Assembly: GCA_023412475.1 (NCBI GenBank)
Contig: JAEYNR010000057.1
Coordinates: 1 to 64,000, forward strand
Direction: 5' to 3'
Origin: Fibrobacterota bacterium
GTDB taxonomy: Bacteria > Fibrobacterota > Chitinivibrionia > Chitinivibrionales > Chitinispirillaceae
Length of the DNA: 64,000 nucleotides
Shown here: positions 10,001-20,100 of the stretch, piece after piece
Numbering within the stretch: position 1 is the stretch's first letter
How the letters are laid out: every line of letters starts with the position of its first letter
Translations under genes and position numbers: made by a program
Notes under the pieces: generated by a model
The model's database searches: none
Told to the model about the DNA's origin: nothing
What the model saw: only the letters and a program-made list of their open reading frames with translations

Positions 10001-10743
10001 CCACCCAGATCAAGGGCCAGTTTGTTATTTACATAGGTCCATACGTCGTCATCACCCCTGAAAACAAACTGTAAACCTGACCTGTATGTAAATTCAGTGT
10101 GTAATCTCATTGTAAAAGAGTAGTTATGCCTAACGTTATTATCACCTCTGCTCTCATTGCCAAATCCGCGACCATCCAGAGGGAAGAATGTACTGTCCTC
10201 AAACCTGTAAAGCCCTCTGTCGCGATCAACAAGTCTGAAAGTTAACGAGTCTTCTATAACGATATTTTTAAAGGCTGTATCGTAGTCAACTGTACCTGAG
10301 CTGTCAAAGACTACTATAGCGTTATACGGTGGTGAGCCACCTGTAGTTCTGTAGAAAGGTATAGAAAAATCTCCCTTACCTCCTTTTTCCGAATCGTTCC
10401 AATCCACATACCAATATTTAAAATAGTGGTTCATGTAGACAGAATCACCCTGGACTGGAATTGGAAGTGTATCACCCTGAGTATTCACATAAAAAGAGAT
10501 GTATTTATTGGTGAGTGGATCAATCAGAGACTCTCCTGCCATGTTTTTTTTAACTCCACCCAAATGAGCACATTCAAATTCGGGGTTCGATTTATCGGAG
10601 TGAAAATCGTAAAAAGTTACCCCGATCTTTATTGAGTCGGGTAATTCTCCAATTATTACGGCCTGTGCCAAGAGGGTAGTCGTGCTAATAAGTATGACCA
10701 GAAGGCTCACACTGATTGTCCGAAAACGAGTTGGAAACCCCAT
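7030..10743 (-). CDS. Large exported fibro-slime domain protein with FlgD-like C-terminal module
   Basis: A 1237-residue protein with a signal peptide (residues 1-26, ending LLAQA). Residues about 35-300 form a fibro-slime domain: GVTFYDFHSDKSNPEFE near the start and FRGDDDVWTYVNNKLALDLG around 225-245, the PA14-like core of this family. The long middle part is beta-rich and contains several Ig-like or Big-type stretches. Near 895-1110 is a segment with repeated derivations of ITFSKNI/IVLSEKI type, resembling bacterial surface Ig repeats. Residues from about 1130 resemble a FlgD-like or sorting module (YDLAGNVVNYSGK, then LAPGVYKTIISVDYN). The start has AGAGGA upstream. Fibro-slime domains are enriched in Fibrobacter and relatives; the roles are mostly unproven, with adhesion to polysaccharide a common suggestion. 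Confidence 0.88.
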   Translation of the reverse strand: MGFPTRFRTISVSLLVILISTTTLLAQAVIIGELPDSIKIGVTFYDFHSDKSNPEFECAHLGGVKKNMAGESLIDPLTNKYISFYVNTQGDTLPIPVQGDSVYMNHYFKYWYVDWNDSEKGGKGDFSIPFYRTTGGSPPYNAIVVFDSSGTVDYDTAFKNIVIEDSLTFRLVDRDRGLYRFEDSTFFPLDGRGFGNESRGDNNVRHNYSFTMRLHTEFTYRSGLQFVFRGDDDVWTYVNNKLALDLGGIHNAEEDTINSDDLRRMGLIPNNKYPLDFFYAERHTVNSRIMIETNMIQPVIQISLSVEPDLVVRAGTSVTLKSDVKSDSVSIPELSEKTKWKVISSRAHDNSDFQADSGANVKFKTRLPYDTIRIQGTVFIDGAGEVNDIITVITTPGPDHKIYIEPVSLKVGESDWDLIYKPNEIDTIYFFDSTSSEDAYAVVRDSDGFFTRMASIDLTEWKSLQENIIKVTGETGRKYHGIFERYDQLAKGMATAVAKEADSISPDSVPVVIKDYYPVRIRLVEEGRSVITDYLTKIEIETDFSEKYEVWALISTAVDKPNDPSSWIKLKVNWDLSSPIDSGLSPVEPVEPDHSDRWTFNPVKPGEGTLELVNPQDGRTEKLVIPVTVIRSPASEVEIKLITPELERIAGRTLKAEVIIKNRDGLVPGEYCYKDNPPNSRAIYQDLLPKGGEKHPDPTMTVDGVTKTLNTKNGDTYKHNQCFFNGVDTVEFVLYYAPYPDDSLHQISVILNGIKASTKKFRLLAGGLDSLVLTHDDKGNNPINDIIHLTHGSSKVVYSHGYDQYGNYRGPEESKWNTDGELPPTDPQNNQGTLYTIFHSNPVEPVDGNLCASIIDSESGKTISACALVHMVGQDASIMKAITRDINGNGFLDRIDITFSKNIKISKSNNFSVIYGVHSFEVERVTALEGDSVYSLHLKEDIKPNSPPQTDWQPYLTISGIEGATDEKKLVDDGAAPVVWTITKNMPTTSRSDDIVTIVLSEKIDGFSIENAPEKVFWVYFKSGSGDMSKVNLFDGAKIIEYDNNKTIKIKMTNGEDINSSNWVNIRHENELVRDGSNNLPDSMNQKVQVFVEPVKPEAIIAPNPFQPNPNIGQDKIVLKHDADAFEKSKYGGVVIVVTLPLPNDGSKVYISMKVYDLAGNVVNYSGKTDVIEDLKKQGYDITQLQASQFTLKFLWSGTSKKGMKLAPGVYKTIISVDYNSNIYHDARIIKLMGVRK

Positions 10744-11033
10744 GGAAGTCCTCTCTCTAATCGTTTAAAACACCTGATAGCTTTGTTAACTTTTAGTGCA
10801 TAATATAATAAAACTTTTAATATTTAGTAAAATTTAATATTGCAAATCGTATTCTGGTTGAATACTGCAAGATGTAAAAGAAACCAATTTTATATAAAAA
10901 GATTTAAAAAAAGAGGGGGAGGATTACGAAACAATCGTTGTTTACATAATATGTATTATCCGCATGCGCGTATTGTATCCTCCTGATTTAATTGAGCCCG
11001 AAATCATATCCTTTTAAAATAAAACCCGGTAAT

Positions 11034-12035
11034 TCATTGCCATTTTCCACTTATATGAACACCACATGACGGGCACCTGCTCTCTAAAACAGATTTCTTC
11101 TTGGCTTGATATCCATCCCTCTGTACTAAAACATTTTTACAGTTGTAACAAACCGTATTGCTTTCTCCAGCCACATTCCCAGAATAAACATATCGCAAAC
11201 CAGCTTTTAATCCAATCGTTTTTGCCTGCTCAATAGTCTCAACCTTTGTGAACTTTCTTTGGCTAAACTCATACTGTGGAAAAAACCTGGAGACGTGCCA
11301 TGGTATATCTGGACTCAGCCCGGATATAAAATGTGCAATATCCGTTAGCTCACTTTCTGAATCATTTTCTCCTGGTATTAATAAGGTGGTTATCTCTATC
11401 CAAAGATCTGCCTTAAAAGCATCTCTTATCGTCTGAAGAACCGGCTCAAGTTTTGCACTGCAATTTTTCCGGTAAAAATTATCATCAAACGACTTTAAAT
11501 CGATATTACAGGCATCCAGATATGGAATTATTACCTGCAGAGCTTCTTTTGTCATATACCCATTGGTAACAAATACTGTAGATAACCCTTTGGATTTAGC
11601 GATTTTACAAACTTCGTAAGCATACTCGAAATAGATAGTTGGTTCGGTGTAAGTGCAGGAAATGCTTTTGCAGCCCTGTTCAATTGCTTTTTTCACAATA
11701 TATTCTGCAGATATCTCTTTGATGGATTCCCTTTTTTCATTGGCATTCTGGGATATTTGCCAATTCTGACAGAAACCGCAGGTGAAATTGCAGCCTTTGG
11801 TGGCAATAGAAAATGAAGTAGTTCCAGGGCAAAAGTGGTACAATGGTTTTTTTTCGATTGGGTCAACAGCTTGGGCAATAAGGTTTCCGTAGGAATGGGT
11901 AAAAAGAGTTCCATCAATATTTTGACGTACTTTGCAGAAACCGAATTTGCCATCGCTTATACGACAATGGTGAGCGCAAAGAAAACAATGTACCTGATGA
12001 TCCTCTTTTTTTTGATACAATTTTGCTTCTTTCAT
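11034..12035 (-). CDS. amrS: AmmeMemoRadiSam system radical SAM enzyme
   Basis: A 333-residue radical SAM protein. An N-terminal cysteine block (CFLCAHHCRISDGKFGFCKVR) precedes the radical SAM cluster GCNFTCGFC (three cysteines, CxxxCxxC), and a C-terminal CYNCKNVLVQRDGY with CPSCGVHISG resembles a zinc ribbon. This order is that of AmrS, a family related to pyruvate formate-lyase activases. The ATG at 12035 is preferred over the one at 12047 because GGAG lies about seven bases before it. AmrS normally goes with AMMECR1 and Memo-like (AmrA/AmrB) proteins; none lies within the window. Substrate is unknown. Confidence 0.9.
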   Translation of the reverse strand: MKEAKLYQKKEDHQVHCFLCAHHCRISDGKFGFCKVRQNIDGTLFTHSYGNLIAQAVDPIEKKPLYHFCPGTTSFSIATKGCNFTCGFCQNWQISQNANEKRESIKEISAEYIVKKAIEQGCKSISCTYTEPTIYFEYAYEVCKIAKSKGLSTVFVTNGYMTKEALQVIIPYLDACNIDLKSFDDNFYRKNCSAKLEPVLQTIRDAFKADLWIEITTLLIPGENDSESELTDIAHFISGLSPDIPWHVSRFFPQYEFSQRKFTKVETIEQAKTIGLKAGLRYVYSGNVAGESNTVCYNCKNVLVQRDGYQAKKKSVLESRCPSCGVHISGKWQ

Positions 12036-12261
12036 TTTCGACTCCATTTTAATGTATACGTAACCAATTGAATTGGTATGAGATATCCTGTTTTACCCGA
12101 CAAATCAGTTTCGATGGGAAATTTTCATTTAACTCGCAAAGCTAAAAGCTATATATGGTATAAGATTTGAATCTCCTAATAATTGATTTTATGCTTTCAA
12201 TCCATAGTGCACTATTTTTCTGGAACCTTTTTCACCGTGCCGGTGTTTAAAAGGAGGAAAC

Positions 12262-12498
12262 ATGGCAGAAAAAGCCAATCCTATTGATGTTGAGCAGGTG
12301 CTTAAAAATACCAGTTTTCCTGCATCAAAAAATCAAATAGTTCAATATGTCCGTGATCTTCATGCAGCACCCGAAATCGTGTCTGCATTGGAAAAGATAC
12401 CTAATCGCAATTATAAAAATGCAGCAGAAGCGGCAAGGGAGACTTTTACTCCCGATGAAGGCCCACTGCCACGTGGGCTCGATTCTTGCGATGATTAA
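12262..12498 (+). CDS. DUF2795 family small protein
   Basis: A 78-residue protein with the DUF2795 core: FPASKNQIVQYVRDLHAAPE, then VSALEKIPNRNYKNAAEAAR. It is probably a small helical DNA- or nucleotide-associated protein; the family has no settled function. The site AAGGAGG lies six bases before the ATG, a strong ribosome binding site. It stands alone between amrS (opposite strand) and the response regulator, with a hairpin after it. Confidence 0.85.
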   Translation: MAEKANPIDVEQVLKNTSFPASKNQIVQYVRDLHAAPEIVSALEKIPNRNYKNAAEAARETFTPDEGPLPRGLDSCDD

Positions 12499-12524
12499 TC
12501 AGGTATAAACACTTTTTTCTTAAT

Positions 12525-12556
12525 CAGGGGAGAACTGCTATAAGTGCACTCCCCTG
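12525..12556. other. Hairpin after the DUF2795 gene
   Basis: Eight-bp arms CAGGGGAG (12525-12532) and CTCCCCTG (12549-12556) with a 16-base loop. Neither strand has a clean T run after it, so it may be a weak terminator, an RNA-stabilising hairpin or an operator ahead of the response regulator. Confidence 0.4.
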
Positions 12557-12636
12557 CCATACTTTCTCGATCTTTAGCCCCGAGTTGTGCAGTCCCGTAT
12601 AAACGGTTAACCTTAATCAGTAAAGGCGGTAAGCTC

Positions 12637-13098
12637 ATGTGTCATATAATAATTGTAGATGACAAAGACCTCTCACTGGAACTCATTTACAGTTTTTTGA
12701 CCAGAGAAGGATACCAGCATGTCAAAAAGTTTGATTCTCCTCTAAAAGCGCTTTGTGAAATAAAAAATGGCTTTGTTCCAGATCTGGTAATCACCGATTA
12801 CCGAATGCCGCAGATGGATGGGATTCAATTTCTTTATTCATTATATAATCAGATCCATAGCAAAATTCCATCCATTATTCTTACCGGCGATCCAGACTCA
12901 CTTCCCGCTATCCCTGAAAAAATCACCGTTATAGAAAAAGGAAGAATTGAGTTCTTTAAGCAACTTATAGATGAGGTATACAAAATCTGCAGTTTATTAA
13001 AAAAGAGCGGCTATTATGAACTTAATCCGATTAGAAAGGCTCGTATTCCCAAAAAAAGATCGGTTGCCAGAAAAAAAGAAGTCATTAATTACACCTGA
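12637..13098 (+). CDS. Response regulator, receiver domain only
   Basis: A 153-residue cytoplasmic signalling protein. IIIVDDKDLS provides the acidic pair, LVITDYRMPQMDG the phosphoacceptor aspartate near residue 53, SIILTGD the conserved threonine, and VIEKG the lysine. After about residue 118 there is a basic tail (KKSGYYELNPIRKARIPKKR, continuing basic) instead of an output domain. ATG 12637 is chosen because AAAGGCGG lies upstream and the receiver fold begins directly there; a longer frame from 12544 lacks homology. It overlaps the end of the glycosylase gene on the other strand by ten bases. No kinase is next to it. Confidence 0.88.
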   Translation: MCHIIIVDDKDLSLELIYSFLTREGYQHVKKFDSPLKALCEIKNGFVPDLVITDYRMPQMDGIQFLYSLYNQIHSKIPSIILTGDPDSLPAIPEKITVIEKGRIEFFKQLIDEVYKICSLLKKSGYYELNPIRKARIPKKRSVARKKEVINYT

Positions 13099-13871
13099 CA
13101 GTTTGGGCAAAAACAACCTGTGCGACCAGAATAAGTTTGGCATTTTATCTTTGAGCCACACCTGGGACAAATTTTTCTTTTCCGTCCCGAATGAAGAAAA
13201 AAATGCTCTGGAAAAGACTTACCTTCGACTCTGGATTTTATTGCGATATTTAGCACTAAACCCATTATCTGGAATATTTTTTCTATCTGCTCTTCTGAGA
13301 GCGAAGATGCTGCAGTTGATGGATTAATCCTGGCTTGAAACAATATTTCGTCTGAATACTCATTTCCAATCCCTGCAAATAACTCCTGTTTCATTAATAC
13401 ATTTTTTATTGCGGTTTTCTTGTTTAATATGATATTTACAAACTTATCTTTATTCAGAGTAAGAACATCCGGACCAAGATGGTGTTTTTTAACGAAAGAG
13501 TCTATATTTTGGACTATGCCAATCCTACCAAAAAGCCTCTGATCATCAAAACACAAATAGTTATTGTCGCAAAATTTAATCAATAACCGACAGTGCTTTG
13601 GCTCTTGGGTTAATTGGTGAAAGAAAAACAGTAACCCAGTCATTCCAAAATGCACCGTTAGCCAGACTCCCCCATCGGTTTGAATAAAAAGCAGCTTCCC
13701 CCATCTGAGCGTTTTTAGAAATCTGCGACAGATAAGCTTAGCGACCAATTCATCTATAGAAATCTCATGAAGAATTTTTTCTCTTTTTACCTCTACTTCG
13801 ATTATGGGTTTACCCATAGAAGTATCTTCCAGATACCTTCTGAAACTTTCTACCTCTGGAAGTTCCGGCAT
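13089..13871 (-). CDS. mutM: Formamidopyrimidine-DNA glycosylase (Fpg/Nei family)
   Basis: A 260-residue bifunctional DNA glycosylase/AP lyase removing oxidised purines. The mature protein begins with the catalytic PELPEVESFRRYL after the initiator methionine (ATG 13871). LRWGKLLFIQTDGG contains the conserved lysine, and then come LTVHFGMTGLL, DDQRLFGRIGIV and GIGNEYSDEILFQARINP. The C-terminal zinc finger (CPRCGSKIKCQ, CPNCQV) is complete. Fpg and Nei are hard to separate by eye, so the symbol is provisional. A longer frame to 13970 is not homologous. It converges on the response regulator with a ten-base overlap. Confidence 0.88.
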   Translation of the reverse strand: MPELPEVESFRRYLEDTSMGKPIIEVEVKREKILHEISIDELVAKLICRRFLKTLRWGKLLFIQTDGGVWLTVHFGMTGLLFFFHQLTQEPKHCRLLIKFCDNNYLCFDDQRLFGRIGIVQNIDSFVKKHHLGPDVLTLNKDKFVNIILNKKTAIKNVLMKQELFAGIGNEYSDEILFQARINPSTAASSLSEEQIEKIFQIMGLVLNIAIKSRVEGKSFPEHFFLHSGRKRKICPRCGSKIKCQTYSGRTGCFCPNCQV

Positions 13872-14113
13872 AAAAATTGTCTCATCACAAATTGAAAAAA
13901 AGAGAATTTTAGGCAGCACACAATAATCGCTCAACACCCCAAAAAAAAGAACCTTCAAAAACTGCTCCAAAACAATCCTGACTTGGTTTTTAATCGAAAC
14001 CGTCCTTCGAACAACAAAGGTTTAGAGTAGTTCCTTTTTTAAAAAGAATCCAATGTTTATATTACAATCTATATACTATTAAGTAATTTCCGTCCTTGGG
14101 GTTGTGTGTGTCT

Positions 14114-17100
14114 ATGAGATCAATACTTCTAAATAAAAAGCTTTTATTTTTAACATCTTTTTCTGTTTTTTTATCATTGAGCAGTGTTCATGCCCGAATA
14201 ATAAAATTAGACAGAGAAGGTGATGGTACTATTGTCAAAAACAACATCACCGATGCAGTAGAAGCTGCAAATCAACCAAACGATACTATTTTTATCACTG
14301 GCTCAGATATAGACACGTTTAGTGGAGACTTCCCTGCAAATTTTCAAAATGGTAACATTACATTTCTTGGAGAAAAGACCAATCCGGACAGCTTCCCTGT
14401 TTTAAATGTCCGCGGTAACAGTTGGAAAAATTTCTGGAATAATGCTGGAAATTGCAATACTCGATTTGAGAGAGTGGTTCTTCAGAATTGTTTCCCAATC
14501 GATGATCAAAACAACTCTCATAATTGCATTATCGAAAATACTGTAATACGTGGTTATACGGATAATACTGTGTTTACCATAAGAGGTAATCGCAGCAATT
14601 CAGTAACGATTAAAAACTCAATTTTTACCAACAATAAACGGGCTATATTTCCAAAATTAAGCAATCATAATTCTATTAATCCTTACGGTTCAGTGATAAA
14701 TTGTACTTTTTTTAATAATGATACAGTAAACGCAGACAACCCATCTCAAAATAAAACTCTATTATCAGTCTCTAACTGCATTTTTCATTCAACAAATAAA
14801 AGTATAGCTTTAACTGACATTCTCAAGAAAGCATACTCAAATTGCCTCTTGCCAGCTACAGAAAATCCAACATTATGGGGCACAGGCTGTATTAGTGAAG
14901 ATCCAAAATTCATAAAAACCACACCCTCTATTGCCTCTGATTTCCGTTTCTTTAAAGAGTCCCCAGCACGAGAAAAAGGAAGTCCCGATAATGCACCAGT
15001 GAAGGATATCTCGGGAAAAAACCGGGACCCCCTACTACCTGATGTCGGTGCCTGGGAATGGATTGATACAAATGTTGCCCCAGTGGGCATAGAATTTTCC
15101 AGTGATTCAATAGATGAAAACAACTCGAGCGGGGCTTTCATTGGAATATTTAGCACCATAGATTCCAATCTTACTGATACCCATACCTATAGTTTTATTT
15201 CCGGCGACATCTCCTATTTCAACATTAATAAGGACTCTTTATTTGCCAAACAAGTATTCAACTATGAATCCAAAAGCACCTACTCAATCACAGTGAGAAC
15301 CACAGACCCTGGCGGTTTATCTTTCGATACCACTGTTAGCATCAGAATTATTGATGTAAATGAAACACTAACCGGTCTTTCTCTCAGCAACTCTTCAATT
15401 GCCGAAAACATACCAAGCGGCACTTTTATCGGCAAACTTACTTCAACAGATCCGGATAGTAACGACATCCACACCTATTCGCTAAGAAGTGGGGATACCG
15501 CACTTTTTAGCATCCGTTCTGACTCTCTTCTTTCTGATAGATCTTTCAACTATGAAGAGTCCAGTCTTTATACCATCTCTATCCGGTCAACCGACAAGGG
15601 TGGCCTTTACCTTGATCAATCCTTTAACATCCTTATATCAGATGTTAAAGAACCACCAGAATCAGTATTACTATCTTCAACGACAGTTTCAGAAAATGTG
15701 CCACAAAACACCCTTATAGGCAGCTTTATTACAATAGATCGGGACAGCGGGTCCTCCTTTACCTACACGTTTGTGTCCGGAACAAATGACAATGATGAAT
15801 TCAATATCAGCGGAGACAGCCTACTCACCAAATCTATGCTGGACTACGAAGTCAAAAACAAGTATGCAGTAGTAGTAAGATCCAACGATGGCGACCATTC
15901 AATAACAGATACCTTTGAGGTCCTGATAACCAATGAAAATGATATGCCGACAGCTATCAGCCTGACAAAGACTACCGCAGAAGATTCTACCGCTGTGAAC
16001 ACTGTAATCGGAACATTATCCGCAATCGATCAGGACAGTAACGAGGTCTTCACCTACGGTCTTCCTGTATATGGAGACAATTCATACTTCAGAATCGATG
16101 GAGACACTCTAAAGGCTGATTCGGTTCTGAGTTTCCTTAAAAAACCGGTGTATTCCATAAGAATAAAGGTCAAGGATAAAGAAGGCGATTCTTTAAGTGC
16201 AGATTTCAACATCACCATTTTATCCAAACCCCTCATATCAAAAGAGCCTTTAAATGCAATTGCCGGTGAAGGGAAAGTTGCCACTTTTTCTATTGAGGCC
16301 ACCGGTTCTCAGCCTCTCAGCTATAAATGGTATTCTACCACTGCCCCTGCAGTGGTAATCGATACCTCCCCAACATTAACCTTTAACACCATATCCATGA
16401 CACAGAACAAAAGTTCTTATTACTGCGTGGTATCCAATGAACTTGATGAAACTTCAAGCAGAAAATGCACCCTGACTGTTTATCAGAAGCCAATAATCGC
16501 TACCGATCTTTTAAACACAGTCACTGTGAAAACTGATTCTTCATGCACACTTTCTGTTATTACCAGTGGCGATTCGCTTTCTTATTTATGGATAAAAAAC
16601 GGTTCAGACACTTTAGTGGCGAACACTTCAAGTTTGATCGTCAGTTCTGCAAAAGCTCCAGACAGCGGCAATTACCGGTGCATCGTCTATAATATTGCCG
16701 ATACTGTGGCAAGTAAGGTTACCTTTTTAAAAGTACTGATCCCACCTACTTTTGACACCGTACCAGCTTCAGTTGTGGTTTTTGACAGAGATACAGCAAG
16801 AATCCGGGTCTCTGTGAGCGGAACTCCACCATTCAGTTATAAATGGATCAAAAATGGTATCGATTCTGTAGGATCATCGACAGAACTGGTGATTCCTGAT
16901 GTTACCCTTTCTGATAGCGGCAGCTATTATTACTGCAAAGTAACTAATGTGATTAAAACGGATTCCTCTTCAAAGATATTCCTGAATGTAAGACCTGCCC
17001 CACCGGTTATTGATAGTCAGCCCGCATCTGTCAGTATTATAGAAAACCAGAGTGCAGTCTTCAAGATTAAAGCCCATGGTACCGATCCTTTACAATACAG

Positions 17101-20100
17101 ATGGTATTATCAGTATGATACTCTTACTGTTTTGAGCGACAGCACAACTCTGATACTGGATAGTGTACAAGTGGATCGACACAATTACAAAATTATATGC
17201 CAGGTTTCCAATGTTGCCGGGACCACAACAAGTGACACCGTGATCTTACAGGTTTATCCTGAACGTCCTTTAATTTATATAAATCCTCTATCACAGAGCA
17301 CTAATGTAGCAAAGAGAGTTAAATTTACCGTGGCAGCTACCGGAACCCCGCCTCTCAACTTCCGATGGTGTAAGCCAGGTATAAAAGATTCTTTAGGTAC
17401 ACTTGATTCACTTATTCTTGATCCTGTCCAGAAAAATCATGCAGGGGAATATTATTGTATTGTCAGCAATAGTGCAGGAGCGGATACATCGGATACAGTC
17501 ACTTTGGTTGTGGATGATGAGCTTAAGGCTCCAGAGATAATCTCACATCCGGGGTCTCAGGAAATATACATAGGAGATACAGCTTATTTTAGAGTTGAGG
17601 CTGCCGGTTTTCCTCCTCCAGGATACCAATGGTTCCTAAACGACAAGCCACTACCCGAAGCCACAACAAACACATTAGCTTTAAAGGGATTAAGTTTCGA
17701 CAACAACCTTGACAGTATCAAGTGTATGGTTTTCAATTCAGAGGATACTACCTATAGCAATAGTGCTGTTTTGACCATCACACCAGCACCAGTCGCTAAT
17801 TTCACTGAAACACCAACTACAGGAAAAGTCAATATCAGTGTTCAATTCACCAATGCATCTTCAGGCATTTACTCCTCTTCAATCTGGGATTTTGGTGATG
17901 GAACCACCAGTACTGAAGATTCACCGGAGCATATTTATGACAAAACCGGTCTCTACGATGTAAGTCTTATTGTGACCGGAAGGGCAGGAAACGACACAAT
18001 GGTCAAGACTGGGTTGATCTATGTATACGCTGAAGGTGAAAACCCGGTTCGGATATCAGCAAAGTATCTTCGCGGAACTGAAATTGAATTAACCATAAGT
18101 AATCTGGACAAAATTGAGCCACAGATTTTTCCTCCGGTTTACGATTCTCTGGGTATATGGATCTCCAGATATTCATTACCTGAAGATAAAAACACCTCAG
18201 AAAGATTGATCAAATATTCTCGCGTCGTTTTTAAGGATAAAAGCAGCTTTACTGACACTTTGTCGCTTCCAGAAGCAAAAACTAACTGGTATCTGATGAG
18301 CGGGCTTTATCTAACCAATGGTAAACTATCCGCTTTCAATGCTGGAAACGGAACTGAAGTTTTGCTGATGGATAAAGAAGCACCATCCAATCCACTCAGT
18401 ATTAGTGGAAGACATCTGGGAGAAGATTCTGTATTAATCACATTTATCACTTCTTCTCCTCTGGATACAGAGAAGGTTGATTCGGTGCTTTTCTGTTTTG
18501 CTTTTGACAGTATAGGATTGGATTACCGAGGACAGTTTTCCAGAAGTTTTGCGGCTGAAGAACTTACAAAAAAATTAATTGTGGAAAAGAAAGTATTCGA
18601 TGGAATCTTCTCTATCGGCTCTCATCAGATGTGGTGTGGAGTGGTACTGAAAGGGAAAAATGACAGTCTTAGTTTACCGGTAACTTCCCGTTTTCTGATA
18701 GAAAATGCCAATACCAGTAATCCCATAATTCTCAGTGCGCAGTCAATCAGCTCAAGTGCCATAAGACTATCCTGGGATGATCTTAATCCTGATAGTGTCT
18801 CAAAAATTCGGATATGGTACAGTATAGATCAAATCCCGTTAGGCACGTTACGAGGCTCCGATTATTCGCTTATAGAATTAAATCCCACCCAGAACAGTTG
18901 CATTGTAGAGTACTTAAACTACTCAACTAGCTACTGGGTTGCAGCACAGGTAGCGAACAAACAAGGTACATGGTCAAATATTACTGAAAAATCGCGAGTA
19001 AACACCAAGACACTGGACCCATCCGATGCACCTGCGATTGCTAACACTATAACACTTCATTCCCCCAGATTTGACTCAGTATCTGCCAGCATAAAGCTTA
19101 GCTGGTGTGTTGATACTATTGGAATTGGTGATAGTCTGGAGCTTGGAATTTCTTTCAGCCACTCAGGATTTGAGTCGGTGATTTCCCAGATCAAACAGAT
19201 CTTGCCAGTGAAGGATTTATGTGACAGTGTTCAATTACAATTGCAGAAAATTTCTTTCAATACCGAATATTTTATCTCCATGTGGCTTCGGAAAAAAGGT
19301 GGACAATGGGCTTCACCGGTCCAAATGTCTCAAAACTACATTTTAACTCCTCATTTTACACGTGAGCCTCTGATTATTTTCAATCCAGCGGTTATTTTTG
19401 ACACTGTCTTTGCTTTTAATGAAAATCTCATACTGTCCAAAGATTCTCATTTCGGAATAAAAGAAGTTTTCAAACCTGTCGCAGTATTTTACCAGGGAAA
19501 TGGCCATAAAGGAATGGTTACTGTTGGAAACGGGTTTTATTTTGATCAAAATACCCCCCCCCCTCCACCACTATCTTTCTGGATTGGATTGCGCTATACA
19601 GTTCCATCTGGTTTTAGTGCCAGAAAGATAAAATTGTACAGAGAAAGTGCTAATGGAGTACTCATAGAACATGATGCTATCAATGACACTTTGAGAAAAA
19701 TAATATCAGTAAATACCAATAATACTGATCTGCCTTTTATTCTGTTGATTGATACAGTTGCACCGGTAGTGGATTTTAATGGCGATATCGACAAGAAAGC
19801 TTATACCGGGATAAGTACAACCGACACAGTAACTATTACCGATAATATTCTCAATACAAAATATCAGTTCTGTTACTCCACAGGAAAAGACCCGCTTCTC
19901 ATACGAATCGATACTGTTTTGTCGGCCAACTCTCAACAACTGATTCTCACAATTCCAAAGGGATTTAACAGCGTAGAAAGCGGAATCAGGGCAGAGTTAC
20001 GGGTGAGCGATGGCATTAACAGCACTATCAGCAATTTGTCAAAACAGGTACATATAGACAAGATAGAAACAAGAATATTTCCATTACAGTGGACTCCTTT

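Noticed and set aside
12525..12556. Calling the hairpin after the DUF2795 gene a terminator
   Set aside because: No T run follows on either strand.
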